From the NCBI GenBank assembly GCA_030280995.1, contig JASXTE010000007.1, positions 14,499,501 to 14,563,500 of the forward strand: a DNA stretch of 64,000 bases. Reading direction: 5' to 3'. A program made the translations under genes and the position numbers. Below, one piece after another: positions 10,717 to 20,325 of the stretch; within the stretch, counting starts at the first letter, position 1, and every line of letters starts with the position of its first letter. The notes beneath the pieces are model-generated. The model worked only from the letters and a program-made list of their open reading frames with translations. It was not told the DNA's origin and did no database searches. The stretch comes from Hemileia vastatrix. Its lineage: Eukaryota > Basidiomycota > Pucciniomycetes > Pucciniales > Zaghouaniaceae.

Positions 10717-11773
10717 TTAGTATTCTGAGTCATCAAATATTGGGACGCAGAAAGCCCAGTTGTTGACAGCCTCTTTCATGTTTTGTTGCAAGGTAGTGAT
10801 AAGCTGTGTATGTTGGTTATACTTGGCGCAAGTATAGACCGGGGCTGCCTTGAGAAATTCTTCAAAGGCAGAGAACATGTTTTTCATTCAAGGCATGGTT
10901 GCATTGAATGGCGCACAGTTGATATTCTCTGCAAATTCCCATTTTAGAGCCATGGCAGGCTCTTCCTTGTTGTCATGAGAAGGGGTATTGTCAATGGGCC
11001 AGTTGTCTGGGATAACGGTATCACCAGCTGGCTGCATGGCAGTCCAATCAGGAATAGGTGAGCAAGGTGCACACTCCAGAAGAGGAACGGCATCCCAGAG
11101 GGGTTCTTCTTCTAGAGCAGGAAGGAACAGCAAATCGTTTTGCAGAGGAGGCATTACAGTGTGAGGAGTGGCTGGTGCATCCTAGAAAAGAAAGTAAGGG
11201 TATTAGTGTTAGGTCAGAAGAGGAAAAAGAAGAGAAAGGAACTTACAGTGTGGATACTCTCTTCAGAAAAGAGTGATCTAGGAATTGAAGTGTCACTGCT
11301 GGGAGTAAGTGCTTGGAAACCAACCTTGACATGTTTGTTGTTAGGTGGTGTAGTTGGAGGAGGCACAGGGTGTTTGACAGTCATATGACTCATCATGTCT
11401 GTGGTAGAGGCTTTTGGGTCTAGATGTGCAAAGGTGGGTGGCCCATCATAGCTACATTTCTTTTTTCAACTTTTGAAAAAATCACAGGACTAAAAAAAAA
11501 AGGGGGAACAGAAGTTAGTAATGATAGGATGAAAAGAAAGGAAGAAAAATGAAGGAAAACTTACATTAAAATAAGTGTTTCCACAGTGGGCTTTGAAAAA
11601 TGGAAGGGGGTTATGTCATTTTCAATGTAGAAAGTGCATCTTGTCCTACCCATCAGCATAGTGACTGGTGTCATGGGAGGAGAAGCAGGGGGCTGCGTGG
11701 GCACAAACTGTAAAATATTTTTCACCACGTTGACTGTATTCTTGGTATTAATGGTAGAATTTTCTTCATTCAT
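10717..11773 (-). pseudogene. Broken zinc-cluster-like gene, two introns
   Basis: Exons on the minus strand: 11773-11565, 11489-11247 and 11181-10717. Both introns have GTAAGT donors; the first has a TACTAAC branch site before its acceptor. Exon 2 begins SCDFFKS-stop-KKKCSYDGP, resembling the second half of a zinc cluster (C-X2-F-X6-C) with the TGA (11468-11466) standing where Arg is expected. A second in-frame TGA at 10890-10888 is followed by 57 more in-frame codons ending FDDSEY and TAA. The exon 1/exon 2 join is out of phase by one base. Both stops could be CGA-to-TGA changes. The cysteine layout matches the neighbouring gene at 9428-10202, suggesting paralogues. Function unknown; most likely nuclear if it bound DNA. 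Confidence 0.5.
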
Positions 11774-13394
11774 TATTTTTAAGTTATGAATAAAAAATAA
11801 TGTAAGAATATAAGAGGAAATAACTATGTAGTAGAAGAAGAAGGATGATAATGATGATGATTTATTGAAAATGAAATAGAATGTGGAAGATGGAGGAAGG
11901 AGACACTGTGATGCACAGGGTATTTATAGGCTCCTGGGGACAGTCACAAGTAGAGGGAGGATGTGGTATGTGCATTGCAGGTAGATTATCTTTTGGAACA
12001 ATCAACTTGTGTAGCCCAGGAAGAACAAAGTGGAATAATATTGCAGTAGATATCACTATTATAAATATGTAATTATGGTTTTCAAAGAACAAAGGGAAAG
12101 AGAAGCGCAGAAGAGGATTTAGGGTCTGTGATCTCAGATTTTGCAGCAAGATGTGCCGCAAAAAGGAATTATGTGTTATCAACTTAGGAGTGCAAGCACT
12201 GAACTTTATGTATTTTGATTTTCCAATAATTGTGTGTTATGAGTTAAGGAAGGAATTATGGCTCAACAAAAGCCTCAAGTACATAGTATACTGCACTGCA
12301 GCTAGTGTGGTAACTTACTGAAACAGGTAATGTAAGTTGCAGAGACTAACTAGTTAAGTGAATTGTCAGAACTATGAACTTAGTAATGAAGAAATGAGGA
12401 TGGGGACTCAATCACAAAACTACCCAACAGTCAAAGAGAAAATGATCAGTGCTGAATGGTGTCAATGCAGGAAGTAGCACTGAAAAAATGCAAGGTACAG
12501 TCATAAGTGCGCATGTGGAACATGAGTGAAACAAGTTAATACTAGTTTTAGTAAGGATAAGGTATGATTAGGTGCTGTAGTTGTTACAAGCATTGTATTA
12601 ATTTGACTAATGTGGCGCTAGAAACAGCACTGGAGATCCACTAGGGAACTGTGTATGGAGCACTGAAAAATATAAGAAGGAAACGCTATCTAAAAGGAAG
12701 AGAGAGTAGGAGTGAGATAAAAAAATTATTACCCAAATAAGTCATTAGATTATAAATATTAGAGCCTCATATTATCTACCTTCAAAATATATTGTGATAT
12801 ATAGAGATTTGTTATATTGTGATTACTCTAATAACAATAAGAGATTGGATTTTTCTGCGATTAAGTGTTGAATAGAATACTGGAGATATTCTGAGTCTTT
12901 TAGTGTTTTTGTGTCTGTGTGTGTATTTCATATATTATATTGAAAAAGTGAAATGCAGAGGGAATATATAGATTCAGTAGGATAAAATATTATTAGAGTT
13001 ATTTTATTTCTATAATAAGGCATATTCAAAGAGAGAGCTTCAAGAGGGAGTAGCTGTGGATAATAGAGCTTATTAAGAATTGAAATATCCAGATAATGAT
13101 TTATTTTTTATTTTTTTCTCCTTATCTTTTAACTTATCTCTCAACTCATAAACTATCTAGTCAGATATTAGTGTTACACATTATTGTTCTGTCTTCAAAA
13201 TTAGAGTGGCAGGTGCTTCTTTTTAGAAATTGAAAAGAAGAACCAATCCATCTTTCATTGTGTCTACTGCTTAGTACTTTAGAACCCTCTACAGCGCATG
13301 TTCTGCATGTTCCATTTTATTATGATGTTGCCTAAGACAGTCACTCTCTTTCTGGATGACTTGTTTGAGCTTAGTATAAACATATTTTATTCAA
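11774..13394. other. No gene seen
   Basis: AT-rich and A/G-skewed sequence upstream of the broken zinc-cluster-like gene. Short open frames here (for example 11881-12072) have no recognisable motif. No LTR ends, RNA genes or clear tandem repeats were found. The segment 11774-11900 would be the promoter/5' UTR of the minus-strand gene at 10717-11773. Confidence 0.4.
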
Positions 13395-13435
13395 TCAAAG
13401 GGGAAGGGTGGTGAAGAAGTGAAAAAGTGAAAAAG

Positions 13436-13770
13436 TGTTGTGGGGGGGATAAAAGAAGCTAGCCTGCCAGCAAAGATCAATGGTTTTTGTTTCTGAGAGG
13501 GAAATTTGTGGTGGGGTGGTTGACAGATGCCATCCAACCAGCTTCACTTGCTGGCTATTGTTTCTGATAGAGAGAGGGTGGTCAGGGTACACTTCTGAGA
13601 AGGAGAGGGCTTTAAGGTGGTGCAGATGTGGGCTGGGGGGGATAAAAGATTCTAGCCAGCCAGAACAGCTAGCTGGCTATTGTTTCTGAGAGGGAGAGGG
13701 AGGTGGGTTAGGGGTATTAAACAATTCCAGCCTGGTAGAAAATATGGCTAGATAATGTTTTCAAGAGAGA
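13436..13770. repeat. Degenerate tandem repeat, about four units
   Basis: Four diverged copies of a unit of roughly 65-100 bp. Each contains (G)nATAAAAGA-TCTAGCC-GCCAG, a CTGGCTATTGTTTCTGA-like core and a GAGAGGGAGAGGG tail. Clear copies start near 13442, 13520, 13634 and 13708. The cores GGCTATTGTTTCTGATAG (13552) and GGCTATTGTTTCTGAGAG (13674) are the best matched. No coding potential. Confidence 0.5.
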
Positions 13771-14530
13771 GAAAGGAGGTAGAGAGTGGGGTGGATGTGA
13801 TTTTGATTCAAAAGGGGGACTAGGGGATGGATATTTGGGCAGTGAAGGTAGAGAATGGAGTGGGGGGCTAAAAGCCTGAAAGGAGGGTGTGAAAGGGAAG
13901 AATTTGACCAGTCCAAGAAGATATAAAAATTAGGATGATGAAGTGAATAAAAAATTAGCTTTTAAATAAAAATAAAAGCCAATTAAAAAAACATGAGATA
14001 CAAAAAACAAAAAAAACAAAAAAAATAATTAGCAATCATGAAAATATAGAGGAAAAAAATGAATTCCCTGGAGAGATGAGTTGAGAAAAAAATTGAGTTC
14101 AAATTAAATGAGGGATGAAATTAGGTGATGAGGGAAGTGGAAATTTTCCACCAAATGTTTAGGGGGTGTACATATAAAATATTCTTAAGTTTTCACCACC
14201 AAAATTAAGTAGCCAAGAGTGAAGAGAGACATAAGGATCACATCCACAATTATATGTCATGTGACTTGCATACAAATGAATCATGGATGTGCTGAGTTTG
14301 AGATCAGGAATTAGGAATGTAAATTGGGATGTAAGATGAGGGATAATGCATTATAATGCATTTTATATCCACTAGCCCTTGAGCTAGTAGATAAGAATCT
14401 TCCTTAATTAAAAATTTCTGATCCAGGAAAAAAATTCCTGATCCCTAATTGTGAATCCCTTAAAATTGATACCCTCTAATATAACTATTGAAAAAATATT
14501 ATATTTCTTTAATAAACGGTAGTATATAAC
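13771..14530. other. No gene seen; possible left remnant of an old LTR
   Basis: Non-coding AT-rich sequence. The last 70 bases (14460-14530) weakly resemble the part of the E3-type LTR lying just outside its TATA region. They sit immediately left of a unit with palindromic ends (14532-15733), after which similar LTR sequence resumes. The match is weak. Confidence 0.3.
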
Positions 14531-14531
14531 A

Positions 14532-15733
14532 CCACAAAAAATCAAGTGGCACCTGCTAGCAGGTGCCTATAAGTCATCCAGGCTACTAGACCTACCCAGT
14601 AAATAATTAATTATTTACTAGAGTAGAATTACACCTTTACCTCTCATCGTACTAGTTATAACTTACTTTATAACTTACTTATAATATTTTAAATAATTAA
14701 TAAGTTAAATTAAGTAAATATATAATTAAAATGTTCCCTCATTTTTATTCTTTGACAGTGTCCTCATGACACACCACACAATATGGGGGGAAGACTTGCT
14801 AGTGAGTCTGCAAACTTGGACCCAAACTCACCACAGATTGAGCTATTGATAAAGGAACCATACAATCAGGGATGAACACCACTCAGCAGAAAAGTTTTAG
14901 GTGATTTTTCAAGTAGATTTCAGTATGGGCTTAATATGAGTTCAGTCTAAGTTCCATCTGAGTTCAGGTTGGGGACTTGCTAGCAAGTCCACCGCCTATA
15001 CTGCATAGTGACAGCTTAAAAGTAGACTAAAGTTTAAAAATACTAAATATTAAAATAAAATATTTTTATTTTTCATTTGAAATATACAGAAAATGAAAAT
15101 AAATAAAATATATTTAATTACATTTGACATGTACAGTTAAATACTGTATATAAGAACATTCTTTATAGACTAAACCTTAATATTGACAATTTCTATTGTG
15201 TATGATTTTTCTCTCTTAGTTCCTCTTGTATGTAGACTTGTGGTGACATAGTTTCTCCCTTTTTGCCTATAGAAGGCCTCTCATTTTCTCTGTTTTTGAT
15301 CATTCCATTCTTACTTCACAATAAATTATTATATACAATAAAATTTATTACTACTACTACAACTCTTAGTATTTACAAGAATGAAGCTCTAGAGCTTTTA
15401 GTAATATTAATAATAAAATATTAAACTTCTGCTTGAGTAATTAAATATAAAGAAATAAAATATGTACCTTTGTTTTGAAATCTTGAGTTTTTTTCCACCT
15501 TCATTGCCCTTGGACCACTGGAAAACTTTCTAGACCTTAAGTTCCCCTTGACACTATCCCTATATTCAGTTTTCATTTACGAGTAAATTTGATTTAATTT
15601 TTCATGAGCTTGTGTGCTTATTTCTCAGTGTGCAGTCTTTCCATAAGAATTACAGCTGAGCTGAAATTTAGTTAAGTCAAAGATAGGGATTGGCACCTGC
15701 TATCAAGTGCCCAATTGTTTTTTTTGGTTTAAG
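14532..15733 (+). repeat. Solo-LTR-like unit of the E2 family, with palindromic ends
   Basis: From about 14575 the sequence CATCCAGGCTACTAGACC...CCCAGTAAATAATTAATTATTTACTAG parallels the start of the E2 LTR (16020 onward). Near 15267 TTTTTGCCTATAGAAGGCC matches the E2 LTR promoter box. Near 15505-15560 CCCTTGGACCACTGGAAAACTTTCTAGACC parallels the E2 LTR 3' end. It is thus a diverged solo LTR without coding sequence. Its ends carry GGCACCTGCTAGCAGGTGCC (14549-14568, a perfect palindrome) and GGCACCTGCTATCAAGTGCC (15692-15711), bordered by CACCACAAAAAA and TTTTTTTTGGTTTAAGTG. This suggests the LTR piece may be carried inside a CACTA-type element. A MITE is inserted at 14772-15010. Outer limits are approximate. 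Confidence 0.45.
14772..15010 (+). mobile_element. CACTA-type MITE, copy 1
   Basis: A 239-bp non-coding element. It starts CACCACACAATATGG and ends CTATACTGCATAGTG, flanked by the 3-bp direct repeat ACA (14769-14771 and 15011-15013). Each terminal inverted repeat is about 40 bp and contains, or nearly contains, the palindrome GGACTTGCTAGCAAGTCC (perfect at 14973-14990, diverged at 14792-14809). A second copy lies in inverse orientation at 53106-53366. CACTA/TAGTG ends with a 3-bp target duplication are the hallmark of CACTA (EnSpm) DNA transposons. With no coding capacity it must rely on a transposase encoded elsewhere. Confidence 0.75.
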
Positions 15734-16014
15734 TGATGAGGCTACAGCGGGTTACCCAAGGGCCTTTTATAGGAAAAGGGGCCCTCTGAAGGGCTAAAAT
15801 AAGACACATAATAATGTGTAACTACACTTGATAATCAGTAAGAGGTGAATATCACATATTTTACTAAAACACATAGGGAAGAGCCCATCTTTCACCAAAA
15901 CATTTTCCCACTTTATATTCCACATTAATAAGTGTGATATATGTAAAAATTAATCAATTTAAATTTAAATATTTACTATAATTTTTAGTTAATAACTAGT
16001 TTAAAATGGAATGT
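15734..16014 (-). repeat. Old chromovirus LTR relic, left part
   Basis: AAGTGATGAGGCTACAGCGGGTTACCCAAGGGCCTTTTATAGG (about 15731-15772, read in short pieces) matches the E3/E4-type LTR around its TATA region (for example 32150-32180). On the minus strand this holds TATAAAAG. Similar LTR sequence resumes at 33667-34162 on the other side of E2, ending in GCTCCAGG...CCTTGCTGG, like the E3 LTR terminus. E2 therefore appears to have inserted into this older LTR. Confidence 0.55.
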
Positions 16015-16019
16015 AAAAA

Positions 16020-16836
16020 TGTCAGCCAGGCTACTAGACTTATCCAGTAAAATAATTAATTATCTTACTGAGATGAAGCCACACCTTTTTAATCCTATTA
16101 ATAATTAATTACTTATTGCTTACTTATGTATAATTTACAATTAACTAGCTAAGTACATTAAGCAATTTTAATAATTAAATAAAAATAAATGTCCCATACA
16201 TTTTTACTCCCTAACACCGTGCTCAATAATACAGTTGAGAAAGGAATAAAAATAGTATTAAAAATATAATATAATATTTAAAAAAATTCAAATTCTTTTA
16301 TTAAGAAATTTAAATTTCCGTTAAAACAACATTTTAAAATAAAATGTTTTATACTAAGTGTGACAAACTTAGGGAACTCAAGTTTATTTCAAATAAAAAT
16401 GATACCTTTTATTGAAGCACCATTTAGTATATCTTTTTATATTTCACATACTCTCTTTATTTAGTTTTTTCCTCTCACACCCTTTTATTAGGTGGTGTTA
16501 ACTCTGTGTTTTTATCTCTCACATTTTGCCTATAAAAGGCCCTCCATTTTTTGTACTTTTGATTCATTCCATTACTTACTTATTAAACACTTACTACACT
16601 TCAAATATTTATTACTATTTCTTATTGTTTTAGTATTTACAAATACATAATTCTAACTCATTAATTATAATAATATTTATAAATTTTTTACCTCTTATAT
16701 TTGAGTAAAACCAAAAATAAATAGAAGTACGCACCCTAAACTTTGAAAACCTAAAAATGCCCTTTTTACTGCTGTTGGACCTCCGTTAAAAACCTTCTAG
16801 ACATAAAATACCCCTTAAAAACTGAGGCCCTTTACA
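16020..16836 (+). mobile_element. 5' LTR of chromovirus E2
   Basis: 817-bp LTR starting TGTCAGCCAGGCTACT and ending GGCCCTTTACA. A promoter TATAAAAG lies at 16531-16538. The 5-bp target duplication AAAAA flanks the element at 16015-16019 and 33662-33666. Its partner 3' LTR is 23688-23758 plus 32931-33661, split by E3. The 3' LTR lacks about 15 bp near the end that the 5' LTR has. The many substitutions between the two indicate an old insertion. Confidence 0.85.
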
Positions 16837-17634
16837 AATAGTCGACGGTGCATTGATATCTTGAAGCCAGAAACCGAGGGATCATCAACGAGGAGGTTCC
16901 AATAAGAACGAGTATACGACAAAGATGACAAACGTCATCAGCCACATGACTTACTTTTTTCTGTGACTGGGAATTGAACAGTGCTTCAAAAATTAAGCTT
17001 ATATATTGACAATAGTCATATATATTTGTGGAAATTATATTGATTACTATTCATGGGTCACTTTGCACTTTTCATAGTTTATGTATTTCTTTTTACTCAG
17101 CACTCTGTAAGTGGCATTAATTTGCTCATTTCACAGGGGGAGGTGTCTGGTAAATTGGAATTTTTATTTTCCTAGTTGAAAAAGATAGAACTATACTGTT
17201 CTTAGTCTAGAATTAATATAAATTTTTTTTAATTATTGTATTATATTTTTTTTCAGTTGACATTGTCCTGATAAATTAAAATAATATTATCGTCCAGTTG
17301 ACAAATTGTCCTGACAATAAAATATTAAAAATTAATAAAAATAAATTATATTAAAATTATTTAAGTTGACATCAAGTCCTGGTAATTAAATATTGTTCAG
17401 TTGATTTTAATCCTGATAATTATCAAATTATAATTTGTTGATTAAAAATTATTTTTCTTCAGTTGATTTATTTTAATCCTGATTATAAAATTATTTTGAA
17501 TTAATAAAAATTGTGATTATTATTTCAGTTGATTTTTTTCCTGAAGATTTTTTTAATTTTTCTTTCAATAAAAGCAAAAATAAAACTAATAAATCTTAAT
17601 GTTTCCTTCCCTCAGATCAGGTTAAATTAAAAAT
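16837..17634 (+). other. 5' untranslated leader of E2 with repeated CAGTTGA/TCCTGA motif
   Basis: Non-coding leader between LTR and first ORF. At 17250-17545 a short pattern, (T)CAGTTGA then 4-15 T/A-rich bases then TCCTGA, recurs about six times (near 17255, 17294, 17363, 17397, 17461, 17525). TCAG and CTGA can pair, so each unit could form a small stem. Related but less regular GTTGAC motifs occur in the E3 and E4 leaders. A packaging, translation or splicing role is possible but unproven. No primer-binding site starting TGG is evident directly after the LTR. Confidence 0.45.
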
Positions 17635-18363
17635 ATGACTGACCAATGTGTTTCTACTACCTGTGAAAAGGAATTGTATCTGATTGATTATGATGAAGCT
17701 ACTTCTGTAAGTTCTCCCTTGACTACAAAATTGGCTCAAATTAATCAATCATTTGACCAATCAGGATGTGGAAATGAAGGAGGTGGAATACTAGAGGAGA
17801 AAATGCTCAGGAACAAAAGCCTTCCATCAACACCCCAGAAGGACTTCCCAAAGGCTTCAAAATAAAAAAGGTGCCTTTACCTCAGCAAGTAAAGAATCTC
17901 TCCACCCACATAAAGAAACTGAGGACAGAGAACTTAAGACTGAGAGCAAGAACAGACTCACTAGAAGAAAAGGTAAGAAAAATAGATGCCTTTCTCCAAG
18001 AGAAGAGGAGACCTTCTCCCCCAGGGATATTCCACAATTGGCTCCCCAGCAACCAGAAAAGGTGGAAGTATCAAAGTGGCAGTGGGATTGGTTAAACACC
18101 CAGTGGGATTATCTGTCTCAACATCAGCAGCCTCAAATGCCTCAGGCTGGTCCTTCAAGACCCAGTCAATTCAACCCCACACATCCTCACCCTTATCAAG
18201 GAGGCAGAAAAAGAAAAAACAATCTTTAGATATTACCCAAGCCTTGGTAAGTCCCTCTATTGAATCTCAAGTACCATTTCTTGTTGCTTATTCAGTTCCT
18301 TCAGGTAATTCTGGAAAAGGAGATGAAACTGTGAGACCAGTAAAGGCTGATAAGAGTAGATAA
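17635..18363 (+). pseudogene. ORF1 (coiled-coil, Pro-rich) region of E2, decayed
   Basis: Homologue of the first reading frame of E3/E4. A 5' exon (17635-17700; ...YDEATS) is followed by a candidate 58-nt intron (GTAAGT at 17707 to CAG before GATGTGGAAATG near 17767). After it comes the frame with KGFKIKKVPLPQQVKNLS (about 17850-17905), a Lys/Glu/Leu-rich coiled-coil-like stretch, then WQWDWLNTQWDYLSQ and a Pro/Gln-rich tail PHPYQGGRKRK ending at 18229. Stops and a frame change near 18030 disrupt it. The overlapping frame at 17986-18363 is the start of the Gag frame, with TTGGTAAGT where E3/E4 have ATGGTAAGT. Role unknown; it sits where an accessory or N-terminal Gag domain would be. Confidence 0.55.
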
Positions 18364-20325
18364 ATCACTCAATATTCTAATGTATCTAATCCTTTAGTTT
18401 TAATTGCTACTTCAATTATTAATCCTGATATGGCTATTATTGATGAAACACTTGAGCCTGAGTTTTATGAGAATCTGGAAAGTTACTCTATTGAAAAACA
18501 CTCCAGATGTAGCAAAAATTAATAATGAATATTTGAGAGATATTTTTGCTAAACATAATCATATAATGAAAACATGCAATTGACTCAGAAATATAATAGT
18601 TTGTTATCTGAACAGGTTTATCAAGCATTGAGGAGTGAGTTACAGAGAGTTTCTGATAATTTGTTTCATTACAAAGTAACTCATGAAAATAAAGTTGCTT
18701 TATGGCAAAATATCAAAAATGATTTGTCTAAACTACAAGATACTGTGTCTATCTGTTGCCAGGAGCTAGAGGTAGATAAGATGAACCTCAAAATATTGAG
18801 TGATCATTATTCATCTTTTCAAAATAAAACCTATTTATCTTTTGCAACAATCAATGAGAGTTGATCTAGTCTTCCAAGAGTGAAAACCAGACTAACAACC
18901 ATTGAAGAGAAATTGAACTCATTGTTTAATGATCAAAAATATTCTGAAATTTCTTTGAAGTAACATATGGTACAGGATGCTCCAAATTTACCTGTTGCTA
19001 GTTCATCTAAAGTAAAATTAGATTCAGAAATTCCTGTTGATACCATGGAGTTTCCATCAAAAATTGATGATGTACCAGGATCTTCAACAGAAGGATTAAA
19101 CAAGTAGATTACTGCAAAATTGGATAAGTTACAGCTGCTTCTTACTCAGAAACAAGCTAATAATAAGGAGACTCCTTCAAATCAAATGAATCGGCCAAAA
19201 CTTGACCAGTATCCAACATTTGATGGTGATTCTTCTTCTTATTGGCAGCAATTCATTTGCACAATTGATAGCCTGAAAAATTCTTACAAACTCCCAGATG
19301 AGGAAATTGTGTCCAAGTTAATTTCTTTGTTCACTAATGTTGCCCTAATGTGGTATGAATCTGTTCTCCTGGATGGGAATGAATACTCATGGGAGGATTG
19401 GAAGAAATTGATTAAAGCACAATTTGGAGGCTCCAAGTTCAGAATGGCTCAACAAAGGCAGTATGAGGAATCTAGATATAGCTCTTCTACTGATAAACCT
19501 ATTGAGTTTTTAATGAAACTTGTAAAAATCTTAAGGGCAATGGACCCAAATATGGAGTTTGAGTTATGGAAGGACAGGATCCTTTATAAATTACCAATGT
19601 CTCTGAGAGACTTGATAGTGGCTAGGACTGAGTTCTCCAAAGAACCCTCTTCTTTCATTAATACTTGCAATGAGATCCTTCTAAACAATAAGTATGATGC
19701 CAGAAGATTCATTCCTAGGACCCCTTTGGAGAAATCCTCCACTTACCAGCAGAAACCTCTGGAAAAGGTTGGTAAACCTTCTGCCCCTGTTGCACCAAAA
19801 AAGTATGCAACAAAGACTTGCTTCAAGTGCAACAAGCCTTGGCAGAAAGGTCATGTTTATGACAAGAGGATAAGTCTTGTTGAACAAACTGAGGAGCATG
19901 CAGATGACACAATAGCACTGGATGATACTTCACATGATTGTTCCAGAAATATTTCATATGAATCTCAACAAGAAATCCTGATGCTGGAAGAAGATATTCA
20001 TTATTTAAATACTATTGATATTGATAATAATGATTTATCTACAGTTGAGGATGCTGAGATCATAAAGAACATTGAGGATAGCTTAATTGTTATTGCCCCT
20101 CTCAAGGCACCAGTCTTGATCAATGGAACCAGCTTTGAAGTTGTTCTGGATTCTAGAGCTGGAGGAAGTGTAGTATCTGGAAAAGCACTTGCTTTAGTGG
20201 ATCAAGACTATAAATTAAAACTTATGCCTATCATTTCTGAAAACTGTAGAGGTTATCTCTCTGTTTTGTCCCCCATTGATAAATACAAAGCCACAGTGTT
20301 TTTAAATATAACCATGGTTTTGTAA
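18364..20325 (+). pseudogene. Gag and protease start of E2, decayed
   Basis: Gag of a chromovirus, with stops at 18361-18363 and 18862-18864 and a stop before 19120. The 19120-20325 frame (401 residues) holds the retrotransposon capsid domain (LDQYPTFDGDSSSYWQQF near residue 28, then VSKLISLFTNVALMWYES). It then has a zinc knuckle of the CX2CX3PWxxGHxC type, CFKCNKPWQKGHVY, whose last Cys has changed to Tyr. The protease follows with VVLDSRAGGSVVS, where the catalytic Asp-Ser-Gly has become Asp-Ser-Arg. These losses at key residues, added to the stops, show the copy is inactive. E3 keeps the Cys and the Gly at the same places. Confidence 0.8.
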
